Counted from the first letter of the stretch, positions 28,754 to 38,613 are shown. The stretch is DNA of 64,000 bases from Streptomyces abyssomicinicus (GCF_008974245.1 NZ_BBZI01000005.1:592180-656179); one strand, 5' to 3'. Notes: a model not told the origin generated them from the sequence alone. Made by a program: numbers and translations.

Positions 28754-29241
28754 TGCGTGTCCGGCTGACGGTCAACGGCCGTCCACGGGAGGCCGACGAC
28801 GTCTGGGAGGGCGAGTCGCTGCTGTACGTGCTGCGCGAGCGGATGGGACTGCCCGGCTCCAAGAACGCCTGCGAACAGGGCGAGTGCGGATCCTGCACGG
28901 TACGCCTGGACGGCGTGCCGGTCTGCGCCTGCCTGGTCGCCGCCGGACAGGCCGAGGGGCGCGAGGTGGTCACCGTGGAGGGGCTGGCGCCGGAGGGCGA
29001 ACTGTCCGCCGTGCAGAAGGCGTTCATCGACGCCGGGGCCGTCCAGTGCGGGTTCTGCACGCCCGGCCTGCTGGTCGCCGCCGACGAACTCCTGGACCGC
29101 GAGCCGAAGCCCGCCGACGCCGACATCAGGGAGGCGCTCTCGGGCAACCTGTGCCGCTGCACCGGCTACGAGAAGATCATGGACGCGGTCCGCCTGGCCG
29201 CCGCCCGGCGCTCCGCCGAGCCGGAAGGGGACCGGGCATGA
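28750..29241 (+). CDS. Xanthine dehydrogenase family, [2Fe-2S] subunit
   Basis: A 163-residue iron-sulfur protein. The plant-ferredoxin-like cluster uses C41, C46, C49 and C59 or C61 (CEQGECGSC); the second cluster uses C100, C103, C135, C137 (QCGFCTPG and LCRCTGY). It shuttles electrons from the molybdenum centre to FAD. The ATG overlaps the stop of the flavin subunit (ATGA) behind GGAGGG; a second ATG at 28753 is an equal alternative. A GC-rich tail after residue 150 is not conserved in pattern. Confidence 0.93.
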   Translation: MMRVRLTVNGRPREADDVWEGESLLYVLRERMGLPGSKNACEQGECGSCTVRLDGVPVCACLVAAGQAEGREVVTVEGLAPEGELSAVQKAFIDAGAVQCGFCTPGLLVAADELLDREPKPADADIREALSGNLCRCTGYEKIMDAVRLAAARRSAEPEGDRA

Positions 29242-31691
29242 CCGACCTCACCGAGGGGCACGTCCCGTCCGTCATCCCCGGCGTCCGGTCGGAGGCGGCG
29301 CGCCGCGCCGCCGTGCTCGGACTGCCCACCCGGTTCACCCAGCGCGCCGGGAACGTCGGCGGCGTGGGGGAGTCGGTGCCGCGCCCCGACGGCGTCCTCA
29401 AGGTCACCGGAGAGTTCGCCTACTCCTCGGACCTGTGGCACGAACACATGCTGTGGGGCCACCTGTTGCGCTCCACCACCGCGCACGCCGAGATCCTCTC
29501 CGTCGACGTGTCCGAAGCACTGGCCACGCCGGGTGTGCACGCCGTGCTCACCTACGACGACCTGCCGGCCGAGGTCCGGCACTACGGCCTGGAGATCCAG
29601 GACACCCCCGTCCTCGCCCACCGCCGGATCCGCCACCACGGTGAACCGATCGCCGCCGTCGCCGCCGACCACCCGGAGATCGCCCGGCGCGCCGCGGAGA
29701 AGATCAAGGTCGAGTACCGCGAACTCCCCGTGCTCACCGACGAGAAGAGCGCCACCGCGCCCGACGCGACCGTGCTGCACGAGGACCGCACCGACCACCA
29801 CGCTCCGCACGTCCCGCACCCCAACGTCGTGCACCGCCAGCCGATCGTCCGCGGCGACGTCGAACGGGCGGCCGCGCGCGCGGACTTCGTGGTCCGCGGC
29901 GAGTACGAGTTCGGCATGCAGGACCAGGCGTTCCTCGGCACCGAGTCCGGAATGGCGGTCCCCGCCGAGGACGGCGGGGTGGACCTCTACGTCGCCACCC
30001 AGTGGCTGCACGCCGACCGCCGGCAGATCGCGCCCGTCCTCGGCCTGCCCGAGGAGAAGGTCCGGATGACCCTGGCCGGCGTCGGCGGTGCGTTCGGCGG
30101 GCGCGAGGACCTGTCCATGCAGATCCACGCCTGCCTGCTCGCGCTGCGCACGGGGCGGCCGGTGAAGATGGTCTACAACCGGTACGAGTCCTTCTTCGGC
30201 CATGTGCACCGCCACCCGGCCAGGCTGGTCTACGAGCACGGCGCCACCAAGGACGGCCGGCTCACCCACGTCCGCGCCCGGATCGTGCTCGACGGCGGCG
30301 CCTACGCCTCCTCCTCCCCGGCCGTGGTCGGCAACGCGGCCTCGCTGAGCGTGGGCCCCTACGAGGTCGACGCGGTGGAGGTGGAGGCGCTCGCCCTCTA
30401 CACCAACAACCCGCCCTGCGGCGCGATGCGCGGCTTCGGCGCCGTGCAGGCATGCTTCGCCTACGAGGCGCAGATGGACCGGCTGGCCGACGCGGTCGGC
30501 ATGGACCGCGTCGACTTCCGCCGGCTCAACGCCATGTCGCAGGGCTCGGTGATGCCCACCGGGCAGGTCGTCGACTCGCCCGCGCCGGTCGCCGAACTGC
30601 TGCACCGGGTACGGGAGCTGCCGCTGCCCGCGGAGCGGCCCTGGGAGAGCGGCGGGGGCGGGGTCGACGTGCGGGCGCTGCCCGGCGGGCTCTCCAACAC
30701 CAGCCACGGGGAGGGCGTGGTGCGCGGGGTCGGGTACGCGGTCGGCATCAAGAACGTCGGCTTCTCGGAAGGCTTCGACGACTACTCCACGGCCCGGGTG
30801 CGGCTGGAGGCCGCCGGAGGCGAGGCGGTGGCCTCGGTGCACACCGCCATGGCGGAGGTCGGGCAGGGCGGCGTCACCGTGCACGCCCAGATCGCCCGCA
30901 CCGAACTGGGCGTCACCGGGGTCACCGTCCGGCCCGCCGACACCCGGGTGGGCAGCGCCGGTTCCACCTCCGCCTCCCGGCAGACCTACGTCACGGGCGG
31001 AGCCGTCAAACGGGCCTGCGAGCTGGTGCGCGAGCGGGTGCTGGAGCTCGGGCGCGCCCGGTTCGGCGCCGCGCAGCCGGGCTGGTCCTCGGAGGGGCTC
31101 CGGCTGGAGGGCGGCAAGGTGGTCGCCGGGGACGGCACGGTGCTGGCCGGGCTGGCCGAGATCCTCGGCGACGAGGCCGTCGAGGTGGAGACCGAGTGGC
31201 GCCACCGGCCCACCGAGCCCTTCGACCGGGTCACCGGGCAGGGCGACGGTCACGTCCAGTACTCCTTCGCCGCCCACCGGGCGGTGGTCGACGTGGACGT
31301 CGAACTCGGCCTGGTCAAGGTGGTGGAACTGGCCTGCGCCCAGGATGTCGGCAAGGCGGTGAACCCGCTGGCCGTGGTCGGGCAGATCCAGGGCGGCAGC
31401 ACCCAGGGGCTGGGGGTGGCGCTGATGGAGGAGATCGTGGTGGACCGCACCACGGGACTGGTCCGCAACCCCTCCTTCACCGACTACCTGATCCCCACCA
31501 TCCTCGACACCCCGCCGATGCCGGTGGAGGTGCTGGAACTCGCCGACGACAACGCGCCCTACGGACTGCGCGGAGTGGGCGAGGCCCCCACCCTCTCCTC
31601 GACGCCGGCGATCCTCGCCGCGGTCCGGGCGGCGACCGGGCTGGACCTGCGGCGGACGCCGGTGCGTCCTGAACACCTCACGGGTGGGTAA
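29238..31691 (+). CDS. Xanthine dehydrogenase family, molybdopterin-binding subunit
   Basis: An 817-residue catalytic subunit. An N-terminal a/b hammerhead domain ([19 protein letters not shown]) is followed by molybdopterin-cytosine-dinucleotide binding segments: [44 protein letters not shown], and the catalytic Glu in [17 protein letters not shown]. With the two preceding subunits it oxidises hypoxanthine and xanthine to urate. The substrate is assigned from PucR and XdhC context; other hydroxylases share the fold. ATG 29238 overlaps the previous stop by four bases, so expression is coupled. Confidence 0.92.
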   Translation: MTDLTEGHVPSVIPGVRSEAARRAAVLGLPTRFTQRAGNVGGVGESVPRPDGVLKVTGEFAYSSDLWHEHMLWGHLLRSTTAHAEILSVDVSEALATPGVHAVLTYDDLPAEVRHYGLEIQDTPVLAHRRIRHHGEPIAAVAADHPEIARRAAEKIKVEYRELPVLTDEKSATAPDATVLHEDRTDHHAPHVPHPNVVHRQPIVRGDVERAAARADFVVRGEYEFGMQDQAFLGTESGMAVPAEDGGVDLYVATQWLHADRRQIAPVLGLPEEKVRMTLAGVGGAFGGREDLSMQIHACLLALRTGRPVKMVYNRYESFFGHVHRHPARLVYEHGATKDGRLTHVRARIVLDGGAYASSSPAVVGNAASLSVGPYEVDAVEVEALALYTNNPPCGAMRGFGAVQACFAYEAQMDRLADAVGMDRVDFRRLNAMSQGSVMPTGQVVDSPAPVAELLHRVRELPLPAERPWESGGGGVDVRALPGGLSNTSHGEGVVRGVGYAVGIKNVGFSEGFDDYSTARVRLEAAGGEAVASVHTAMAEVGQGGVTVHAQIARTELGVTGVTVRPADTRVGSAGSTSASRQTYVTGGAVKRACELVRERVLELGRARFGAAQPGWSSEGLRLEGGKVVAGDGTVLAGLAEILGDEAVEVETEWRHRPTEPFDRVTGQGDGHVQYSFAAHRAVVDVDVELGLVKVVELACAQDVGKAVNPLAVVGQIQGGSTQGLGVALMEEIVVDRTTGLVRNPSFTDYLIPTILDTPPMPVEVLELADDNAPYGLRGVGEAPTLSSTPAILAAVRAATGLDLRRTPVRPEHLTGG

Positions 31692-31732
31692 GGGTCCCCC
31701 GAGGGAGAACCACGGCGGAAAGGAGCGCGGCC

Positions 31733-32893
31733 ATGCTGGACATCGCGCACGAGCTGCACGGATGGATCGGCGAGGGCCGGGACTTCGCCGTCGCCACCGT
31801 GGTCGCCGTCGGCGGCAGCGCGCCCCGCATGCCGGGGGCCGCGCTGGCCGTCGACAGGGACGGCGAGGCGGTCGGCTCGGTCTCCGGCGGGTGCGTCGAG
31901 GGCGCGGTCCACGACCTGTGCCTGCGGGCGCTCGAGGACGGCCGGACGGTGCGCGAGAGCTTCGGGTACGCCGACGCCGACGGGATCGCGGTAGGGCTGA
32001 CCTGCGGCGGGACCGTCGAGGTGCTGGTGGTGCCGGTGCGTGGGGGCGACCCGGTACGGGAGGTGTACGCGGCCGCCGTCGCGGCGGCGGTACGGCGCGA
32101 GCCGGCCGCGGTGGCGCGGATCGTGGAGGGCCCGGAGGAACTGCTGGGCCGGGCCCTGCTGATCCGGTCCGGCGGTGAAGAGCCTGACGGCGAGGGCCCC
32201 GGAGGCGAGGTGTCCGGCGGGTTCTGCCGCGGGCCCGAACTGGACCGGACGGTCGCCGCGGAGGCCGGGGCGCTGCTGGACGCGGGACGCAACGGGGCCG
32301 TCGTCGAGATCGGTGAGCAGGGCTCTCGTTGCGGAGCGCCGCTCTCGTTGCTCGTGGAGACGTCCGCGCCGCCGCCGCGGATGATCGTCTTCGGCGCCGT
32401 CGACTTCGCGGCGGCCCTGGCACGGGTCGGCGGGTTCCTCGGCTTCCACGTCACGGTCTGCGACGCGCGTGCCGTCTTCGCGACGGAGCGCCGCTTCCCG
32501 GAGGCGGACGAGGTGGTCGTCGAGTGGCCCCACCGCTACCTGGAGAACACCACCGTGGACGCCCGCACGGTGCTGTGCGTCCTCACCCACGACCCCAAGT
32601 TCGACGTCCCGCTGCTGACGAGGGCGCTGGAACTGGACGTCACGTACGTCGGCGCGATGGGCTCGCGCCGCACCCACCTCGACCGGCTGGCCCGTCTCCG
32701 GGAGGAGGGGGTGCCGGAGGGGGCGCTGGCCCGCCTGCGGTCCCCGATCGGCCTCGACCTCGGCGCGCGTACCCCGGAGGAGACGGCGCTGTCCATCGCC
32801 GCGGAGATCGTCGCCGCCCGCCGCGGCGGCACGGGCGTCCCCCTCACGGGCGCGGCCCTCCCGATCCACCGCTCCACTCCCAGGACGCGCTGA
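31733..32893 (+). CDS. xdhC: XdhC/CoxI-family molybdenum cofactor insertion protein
   Basis: A 386-residue maturation factor. The N-terminal XdhC_CoxI domain has FAVATVVAVGGSAPRMPGA and SVSGGCVEGAV (a conserved Cys that touches the cofactor). The C-terminal Rossmann domain has LCVLTHDPKFDVPLL and YVGAMGSRRTHLDRL, typical of XdhC_C. It binds Moco, helps sulfurate it and hands it to the dehydrogenase. ATG 31733 follows AAAGGAG; it is 41 bases behind the large subunit in the same operon. Confidence 0.92.
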   Translation: MLDIAHELHGWIGEGRDFAVATVVAVGGSAPRMPGAALAVDRDGEAVGSVSGGCVEGAVHDLCLRALEDGRTVRESFGYADADGIAVGLTCGGTVEVLVVPVRGGDPVREVYAAAVAAAVRREPAAVARIVEGPEELLGRALLIRSGGEEPDGEGPGGEVSGGFCRGPELDRTVAAEAGALLDAGRNGAVVEIGEQGSRCGAPLSLLVETSAPPPRMIVFGAVDFAAALARVGGFLGFHVTVCDARAVFATERRFPEADEVVVEWPHRYLENTTVDARTVLCVLTHDPKFDVPLLTRALELDVTYVGAMGSRRTHLDRLARLREEGVPEGALARLRSPIGLDLGARTPEETALSIAAEIVAARRGGTGVPLTGAALPIHRSTPRTR

Positions 32894-33538
32894 CGCGCTG
32901 GGCAGGGCCTGCCACCGCCCTCCGCGACCCCCTCGCCGCCGTCCCGGCCCGCCGGCCCGCCCGGGACCCGGACCCGGTCGCTCTGCCCGCCGCGCACACC
33001 GGACGCGAAGTGATCGCCGCCGACTGCCGCGCGGGCCCTCCGGCGGACGAGGGCCTGGCCGTCGTCCGGTTGATCGCAGCTTCGTGCTCCGCACCCGCAC
33101 CCTGCACCCCACCCGCCAGCACTGCACCTCCGACTACGCGGTCCTCGACGACGGCCGCATGCGCCACGTGCGCGTCACCTTCCGCTACTTCACCCCCGGC
33201 GAGCTCGACCTGCTGGCGGAACTGGCCGGTCCGCGGCTCGTACGCCGTACCGGCGGCTGGTCGGGACGGCCACCCTCCCGGTGCGGGCGTGGGCGGGGCG
33301 CGGAGCTGTGGTCGTGGCCGGTCCGGGTCGCGGAGCGTGTCGCGCGCGTGGCGTGCCGGGGTGGTCAGACGGGTGGGGAGGCACTCCCGGTACCGGCTGG
33401 GCCGGCAGGGGTGATGTTCCTGGTTTATCACCGCTTGGCTCGAACGGGAGCGCGACCGGCGCCGGCGACTCGTCGGCCTCACCATGCAGGTCATGGTTCC
33501 AGGGCCCCGGGTCGCTGCCTCCCGGGTTACCCGGGCCA
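32894..33538. other. Long non-genic stretch after xdhC
   Basis: These 645 bases contain no intact gene. The middle (about 33060-33290) carries a methyltransferase relic annotated separately. The rest has open frames but no recognisable protein, and near 33411-33455 the GC content falls (GTTCCTGGTTTATCACC). I see no clear terminator for the xanthine dehydrogenase operon. Confidence 0.6.
33066..33290 (+). pseudogene. C-terminal relic of a class I SAM methyltransferase
   Basis: One frame reads VDRSFVLRTRTLHPTRQ, then SDYAVLDDGRMRHVRVTFRY, FTPGELDLLAELAG and RRTGGWSGRPP. This is the usual C-terminal beta-strand and final GGW of small-molecule and ubiquinone-type methyltransferases, which run about 240 residues. 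No SAM-binding half precedes it in any frame and no normal end follows. It is the remains of a lost gene, perhaps trimmed during insertion or deletion events next to the xdh operon. Confidence 0.5.
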
Positions 33539-34978
33539 TCAGGCCCCCGGGGGGCTCGACCCGCCCGACCCGCCCGGGCTCTCCGGGCCGCCGGCGCTCG
33601 GGCCGGCCGGGTGGCCGGGGCCGGCTTCGGGGGCGTCGCGGCCGGCGCGGGAGAGGGCCTGGGTGACGACCACGGCCACCACCGACGCCAGCACGATCAG
33701 CGGCATCTGGTCGTGCGCCGCACGCCCCAGCAGCAGCACCGCGAGCACCGAACTGGTCAGCGGGAGCCCGGTGACCGAGGTGGTGGCCGCGGCCATGCCC
33801 AGCGCCAGCGCCGGCGTCGTGCCGAGACCCGGCAGCCCGGAGCAGGCCAGCGCGGCGCTCGCGCCCAGCAGGACGGAGGGGAAGATGGGCCCGCCGCGCA
33901 GGCTGCCGAGGCTGATGCCCCACGCCAGCCCCTTGAAGGCCACCAGCGCCACGAGCGCCGCGACCGGCCAGGCGTGCGGATCACCGGCGAGCTGGGCGAG
34001 GGTGGCCTGCCCGGAGAGGGCGGCCTCGGCGGGTGAGCGGCCCGTGACCAGGGCGTACGCGGCGAGGCAGACGCCCACCGCCGAGGCGCAGGCGATCACC
34101 CGCCACGCCGTGCGGGTGGCGGTCCAGGCGGCGGTACGGCGGCCCAGACGACGTGCGAGGGTGATCAGCACGGCGATCAGCGCGGCCAGCGGCAGACCCC
34201 ACAGGAAGTCGCCCGCGTCCGGATCGCTCCTCGGCAGGGACGACGGCAGCGTCAGGGCGCCCACCGAAAGGCCCGTCCAGTGACCGAAACCGGTGAAGAC
34301 CAGCGCTCCCGTGGCGCACGCGGTCAGGCACGGCAGCAGGAGGGCCACCAGCCGTGCGCCGCCGACACCGGCCGCCTCGACGACCATCACCGCGGCCGTG
34401 ATCGGCCCGCCGAGGATGGTGGAGATGGCCGCCGTGGAGCCGGTGGTGGCCACCACCGCGTCGGCCTTGGGGTCGGGCGGGCCCTTGCGCAGGCGGGTGG
34501 AGAGCAGTGCCAGCCCGCTGCCGACCGCCATCAGCGGGGCCTCCGGCCCGAGGACCACGCCCAGCGGGAGGGTGAGCAGCGCGGCCAGGACGACGCCGGG
34601 CAGCTCCACCGGTCCGACGGGAGGAGCACCGAGCCCGTGCACCGGCAGGTGCCCGCCACGGCCCGGCATCCGGGTCAGGATGGGCGCCAGGACCAGTCCC
34701 GCCAGCAGCAGCGCCGGCAGCGGCCACCACCAGGGCGGCCCGGTGTGCCCGAGCGCCTCGGGCAGCGACTGCCACACCCAGTGCTGGAGTTCGTGCTGGA
34801 GCGCGACGAAGAAGAAGCAGGCGAGGGCCACCGGCACGCCGAGCAGCGCGGACAGCAGGAGCAGACGCAGGTAACCCCGGCTCAGCAGGGTCTGCCGCAG
34901 GGCGGCCTCGGCGGTTCGCGCGGCGGTCGGGGCCGGTGGCGGAGCCGGGGCGGGGCCGGAGTCCGGGGGAGTGCTCAC
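33539..34978 (-). CDS. ClC-family chloride channel/transporter-like protein
   Basis: A 479-residue polytopic membrane protein with 10 or more hydrophobic segments. It shows the ClC selectivity-region patterns: LPLGVVLGPEAPLMAVGSGL (in place of the common GREGP), and LRGGPIFPSVLLGASAALAC. The Glu of GPEAP is where the proton-coupling gating Glu sits in transporters, so exchange is possible. N- and C-terminal tails are Pro/Gly-rich and cytoplasmic. It probably moves chloride or a similar anion. It lacks CBS domains. Its own promoter is expected in the 92-base gap upstream. Confidence 0.88.
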   Translation of the reverse strand: MSTPPDSGPAPAPPPAPTAARTAEAALRQTLLSRGYLRLLLLSALLGVPVALACFFFVALQHELQHWVWQSLPEALGHTGPPWWWPLPALLLAGLVLAPILTRMPGRGGHLPVHGLGAPPVGPVELPGVVLAALLTLPLGVVLGPEAPLMAVGSGLALLSTRLRKGPPDPKADAVVATTGSTAAISTILGGPITAAVMVVEAAGVGGARLVALLLPCLTACATGALVFTGFGHWTGLSVGALTLPSSLPRSDPDAGDFLWGLPLAALIAVLITLARRLGRRTAAWTATRTAWRVIACASAVGVCLAAYALVTGRSPAEAALSGQATLAQLAGDPHAWPVAALVALVAFKGLAWGISLGSLRGGPIFPSVLLGASAALACSGLPGLGTTPALALGMAAATTSVTGLPLTSSVLAVLLLGRAAHDQMPLIVLASVVAVVVTQALSRAGRDAPEAGPGHPAGPSAGGPESPGGSGGSSPPGA

Positions 34979-35030
34979 GTTCTCCTCGGGCGGGTCGCCG
35001 GGGTGAGGGGGCGTCCGGACCAGTTAACGC

Positions 35031-35055
35031 GGAGCGGGCCCGCCCCGCACGCTCC
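35031..35055 (-). terminator. Hairpin downstream of the SRPBCC gene
   Basis: GGAGCG and CGCTCC enclose a nested GGGC-CC-GCCC stem, 15 bases after the stop of the minus-strand SRPBCC gene. It is a plausible factor-independent terminator between that gene and the ClC gene. Confidence 0.45.
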
Positions 35056-35070
35056 GTCAGCCCGGCGGGG

Positions 35071-35493
35071 TCACGCCCGGCGCAGCAGGCGGTTCAGGGC
35101 CCGGCCGAACACGTACCGGCCCGCGAACCGGACCGCCCCGTCCAGGAAGGACGGGAGGAACCGGAGCCGCACGTCCTCGCGCCACAGGACGCGGGCGCGG
35201 CCGCCGGGACCCGGCCGGACCTCCAGCTCGGCCCAGCCGAGCACCACCCGGCCCCGCTTCTCCAGGCGGCAGACCCCGCCCGCGTCACCGTCCCCGGGCG
35301 GGGACCAGACGGTGATCTCCATCAGGTCGAGGAAGCCGACCGGCCCCACTCCCGTGCGGGCCCGCACCCGACGGCCGTCCGCCGTCACCCGGGTGAACGG
35401 GACCACCTGCCCGTGGCGGGGCCAGTCCGTCACCCGCCGCCACGCCTCGTCCAGGGACAGCGGCACCGTGCGCTCGATCAGGAATTCGGCCAT
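35071..35493 (-). CDS. SRPBCC-family (polyketide cyclase/dehydrase-like) protein
   Basis: A 140-residue single-domain protein: it begins MAEFLIERTVPLSLDEAWRR, then WPRHGQVVPFTRV, GPVGFLDLMEITVW and a final long helix (FAGRYVFGRALNRLLRRA), the helix-grip order. It binds a small hydrophobic ligand in principle; the target is unknown. ATG 35493 (MAEF) was chosen over a start 39 bases upstream because homologous folds begin here. It is divergent from the glycan operon by 132 bases. Confidence 0.8.
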   Translation of the reverse strand: MAEFLIERTVPLSLDEAWRRVTDWPRHGQVVPFTRVTADGRRVRARTGVGPVGFLDLMEITVWSPPGDGDAGGVCRLEKRGRVVLGWAELEVRPGPGGRARVLWREDVRLRFLPSFLDGAVRFAGRYVFGRALNRLLRRA

Positions 35494-35625
35494 CCGCCGA
35501 TCGTAGGGAACTCCGCCCCGGAGCTCTCGCATTCACCCGGACGGGTGAGCCTCGCGCATGTCCCGCCAGGCCCGGGTACTCGCGCCCGGCAGTTCCCCGC
35601 CCCAGGCGAGAGGAAGGAGAGGCGT

Positions 35626-36615
35626 ATGAGCCGCCCCAACTGGTTCGGCCGACCCCGACGCCCCTGGCGACGCGCCCTGGTCACCGGCGGCGCCGGCTTC
35701 GTCGGGTCCCATCTCTGTGCCCGCCTCGTGTCGGAGGGCACCGAGGTCGTCTGCGTGGACAACCTCTGCACCGGTTCCCGGGCCAACGTCCTTGACCTCG
35801 AGCAGGACCCCGGCTTCACCTTCGTCCCGGGCGACGTCACCGGGCCGGGGACGCTGGCCGACCTGCCCGGCCGGTTCGACCTGGTGCTGCACTTCGCCTG
35901 CCCCGCCTCGCCCGCCGACTACCTCCGGCTGCCGTTGCAGACCCTGGACGTCGGTTCCACCGGCACCCGCCACGCCCTGGAGCGGGCGGGCGTCGACGAG
36001 GCGCGGTTCGTCCTCGCGTCGACCTCCGAGGTGTACGGCGACCCGCTGGAGCACCCGCAGCGCGAGGGCTACTGGGGCAACGTCAACCCGATCGGGCCGC
36101 GCAGCGTCTACGACGAGTCCAAGCGGTTCGCCGAGGCGCTGACCACCGCCCACCGCCAGGTGAACAGGACCGACGCCGCGATCGTGCGGATCTTCAACAC
36201 CTACGGGCCGCGGATGCGCACCGGCGACGGGCGCGCGGTGCCCACCTTCATCTCCCAGGCACTGGACGGCATGCCGCTCACGGTGGCCGGGGACGGCGGC
36301 CAGACCCGCTCCCTGTGCTACGTGGACGACACCGTCGAGGGCGTGCTCGCCCTGGCGCAGTCCGGCGAGGCCGGGCCGGTCAACATCGGCGGCTCGGAGG
36401 AGATCACCATGCTGGAGCTGGCCCGCCGGGTGATCGAACTGACCGGCTCCGGCTCGCGGATCCGGTTCGTCGACCGCCCGGTGGACGACCCCGGCAGGCG
36501 CCGTCCCGACACCACGCTGGCCCGCGAACGCCTCGGCTGGCAGCCGCGGACCGGCTGGACCGACGGGCTCACCGAGACCATCGGCTGGTTCTCCCGCACC
36601 GCACAGGCAGCCTGA
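35626..36615 (+). CDS. NAD-dependent epimerase/dehydratase, UDP-glucuronate decarboxylase-like
   Basis: A 329-residue extended SDR. The NAD site is TGGAGFVGSH (about 19-28); the catalytic triad region is STSEVYGDP and YDESKRFAE (Tyr-x3-Lys). The stretch between them (YWGNVNPIGPRSVYDESKR) closely follows UDP-glucuronate decarboxylase, which makes UDP-xylose; dTDP-glucose dehydratase-like activity is the alternative. It lacks features of HldD, the ADP-heptose epimerase. GGAAGGAGAGG precedes the ATG. First gene of the glycan locus, separated from the next by 372 bases. Confidence 0.85.
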   Translation: MSRPNWFGRPRRPWRRALVTGGAGFVGSHLCARLVSEGTEVVCVDNLCTGSRANVLDLEQDPGFTFVPGDVTGPGTLADLPGRFDLVLHFACPASPADYLRLPLQTLDVGSTGTRHALERAGVDEARFVLASTSEVYGDPLEHPQREGYWGNVNPIGPRSVYDESKRFAEALTTAHRQVNRTDAAIVRIFNTYGPRMRTGDGRAVPTFISQALDGMPLTVAGDGGQTRSLCYVDDTVEGVLALAQSGEAGPVNIGGSEEITMLELARRVIELTGSGSRIRFVDRPVDDPGRRRPDTTLARERLGWQPRTGWTDGLTETIGWFSRTAQAA

Positions 36616-36987
36616 CGCCGCCGACCGCCCGGCGCGCGGGTAGGCCTTGCGGAACCCCACCGGCGGGCTCCCGCGGGACCCCGCGTGCCAGCCCTCGCGG
36701 GCCCCCGCGTGCCGGCCCCCGCAGGCCCCCCCGCAGAAGCCCCGCGGGACCCCTCGAGCAGCGTCCGCAGCACCCTCGCCCGCCGCCCGCGCGCCGGGCG
36801 CGGCAAGCGGGTGACAGTCACCCGGCCCGGGTTTCGCGCTCCGCCGATACGGCACCCGCCCACCCGCGCCGCGAGGAGCGGCGCGGACCGCCGAGAACCG
36901 ACCGCAGGACCCAGCCGGAGCAGCCGGAGACCCACCGCGGACCCGGTGGCCAGACCCAGACCCGCACGTCCGGGACGGAGCACCACC
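36616..36987. other. Repeat-rich leader region of the glycan operon
   Basis: This 372-base gap begins with C/G-rich imperfect repeats of CCCCGCGTGCC and CCCCGCAGG type (36660-36760). It contains one perfect palindrome at 36808-36824 and ends at the carbamoyltransferase ATG. A frame is open across it but has no start signal or recognisable protein. It probably holds the main promoter of the long operon. Confidence 0.5.
36808..36824. promoter_or_regulatory. 17-bp palindrome CGGGTGAC-A-GTCACCCG
   Basis: A perfect 8-1-8 palindrome 164 bases upstream of the carbamoyltransferase start, the only strong symmetric element in the gap. It is a candidate operator for the glycan operon, or a terminator hairpin for the preceding gene; the lack of a run of T and its distance (193 bases) from that gene favour an operator. 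Confidence 0.4.
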
Positions 36988-38613
36988 ATGCGCATCCTTG
37001 GCATCAACGCCCTCTTCCACGACCCCGCCGCCGCCCTGGTGGTCGACGGCCGCACGGTCGCCGCTGCCGAGGAGGAACGCTTCAGCCGACGCAAGCACGG
37101 CAAGCGCCCGGTGCCCTTCTCCGCCTGGGAACTCCCCGAGCTGTCGGCCCGCTGGTGCCTGGAGCACGCCGGCGTACGCCCGGAGGAACTCGACGCGGTC
37201 GCCTACTCGTTCGACCCCCGGCTGGCGCGGCCGGCCGACCGGATGGGCCTCTTCGACCCCTGGGACCCGCTGCGCCTGGAGTACGCGCGCCGCGCGCCGG
37301 AGTTCCTCGCCGAGGCGCTGCCCGGCCTCGACCCCGACCGGGTCGTCTTCGTCCCGCACCACGTCGCGCACGCCGCCTCCGCCGGACCCGCCTCGCCGTT
37401 CCCGGACAGCGCCGTCCTGGTCCTGGACGGCCGCGGCGAATGCACCTCGCACCTGGCCGGCCGTTACACCGAGGGCAAGCTCGACACCCTGGCCACCCAG
37501 GCGCTGCCGCACTCCCTCGGCCTGCTCTACGAGGAACTCACCGCACACCTCGGGTTCCTGCGCAGCAGCGACGAGTTCAAGGTGATGGCGCTCGCCTCCT
37601 ACGGAAGGCCCCGCTTCCTCGGGCAGCTGCGCGAGCACGTCCACGCCACCGACGACGGAGGGTTCCGCGCGCACGGCGTCGACTGGGCGGCCCACGCCCC
37701 GCCGCGCGGCAGCCACGAGCCGTGGACCCAGGACCACGCCGACCTCGCCGCCAGCGCCCAGGCCGTGCTGGAGGAGGTCCTGCTGGAACTGGTCCACTGG
37801 CTGCACACCGCCGCCGGCGGCGATTCGCTCACCCTGGCCGGCGGCGTCGCCCTCAACTGCGTGGCCAACGCGAAGATCGCCGCCCTGGGCCCGTTCCGCG
37901 ACGTCTGGGTGCAGCCCGCGGCCGGCGACGCCGGGACCGCGCTCGGCGGCGCCCTCCACCTGAGCGACCGTCCCGAGCCGATGCCCGGCGCCGACCTCGG
38001 CCGCGGCTGGTCCGACGACGAACTGCGCGCCGTCCTCCAGGAGGCGGCCGTCCCCTTCGAGGAGCCCGAGGACATCGCCGAGACGGTCGCCGAGGAACTG
38101 GCCCGGGACGGCGTCGTCGCCTGGTTCCAGGGCCGCAGCGAGTACGGCCCGCGCGCGCTCGGCCACCGGTCCCTGCTGGCCCACCCCGGACGCGCGGAGA
38201 ACCTGGACCGCCTCAACAAGGTCAAGGGACGTGAGGAGTTCCGCCCGGTCGCCCCGATGGTCGTCGCCGACCGGGCCGCCGAGATCTTCACCGGGCGGCT
38301 CCCCAGCCCGTACATGCTCTTCGTGCACCAGGTCGCCGACGCCTGGCGGGACCGCATCCCGGCGGTCGTCCACGTCGACGGCACCGCCCGCGTCCAGACC
38401 GTCGAGGAGCGCCGCGAACCGCTGGTCGCCCGGATGCTGCACGCCTTCGAACGGCGCACCGGCCTCCCCGTGGTGGTCAACACCAGCCTCAACACGGCCG
38501 GCCGGCCCATGGTCGACGACCCGCGCGAGGCCCTGGAGTGCTTCGGCTCCGCCCCCGTCGACCTGCTGGCCATCGGCCCGTTCGCGGTCCGGCGCGCAAG
38601 GATGTTCGCATGA
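36988..38613 (+). CDS. Carbamoyltransferase, NodU/CmcH family
   Basis: A 541-residue carbamoyltransferase. The N-terminal ATPase-like domain begins RILGINALFHDPAAALVVDG, with VPHHVAHAASAGPAS (metal-binding His) and LPHSLGLLYEELTAHLGF. The C-terminal YrdC-like part contains EFRPVAPMV and NTSLNTAGRPMVDDPREAL. The family transfers a carbamoyl group from carbamoyl phosphate to a hydroxyl of a sugar or antibiotic. Given its neighbours, the acceptor is likely a sugar of the surface glycan or glycolipid, perhaps the heptose. ATG 36988 has GGAG nine bases upstream; its stop overlaps the next start (ATGA). Confidence 0.92.
   Translation: MRILGINALFHDPAAALVVDGRTVAAAEEERFSRRKHGKRPVPFSAWELPELSARWCLEHAGVRPEELDAVAYSFDPRLARPADRMGLFDPWDPLRLEYARRAPEFLAEALPGLDPDRVVFVPHHVAHAASAGPASPFPDSAVLVLDGRGECTSHLAGRYTEGKLDTLATQALPHSLGLLYEELTAHLGFLRSSDEFKVMALASYGRPRFLGQLREHVHATDDGGFRAHGVDWAAHAPPRGSHEPWTQDHADLAASAQAVLEEVLLELVHWLHTAAGGDSLTLAGGVALNCVANAKIAALGPFRDVWVQPAAGDAGTALGGALHLSDRPEPMPGADLGRGWSDDELRAVLQEAAVPFEEPEDIAETVAEELARDGVVAWFQGRSEYGPRALGHRSLLAHPGRAENLDRLNKVKGREEFRPVAPMVVADRAAEIFTGRLPSPYMLFVHQVADAWRDRIPAVVHVDGTARVQTVEERREPLVARMLHAFERRTGLPVVVNTSLNTAGRPMVDDPREALECFGSAPVDLLAIGPFAVRRARMFA

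Noticed and set aside
29166..32423. Minus-strand frame of 1,085 codons
   Set aside because: Shadow of the xanthine dehydrogenase operon, whose + strand proteins carry complete cofactor motifs.
36685..36987. 101-codon in-frame extension of the carbamoyltransferase
   Set aside because: Arg/Pro-rich sequence with no family counterpart; the NodU family begins at the RILGINALFHDPAA stretch and a ribosome site precedes that ATG.
35533..38442. Minus-strand frame of 969 codons
   Set aside because: Shadow of the epimerase and carbamoyltransferase genes; no recognisable domain.
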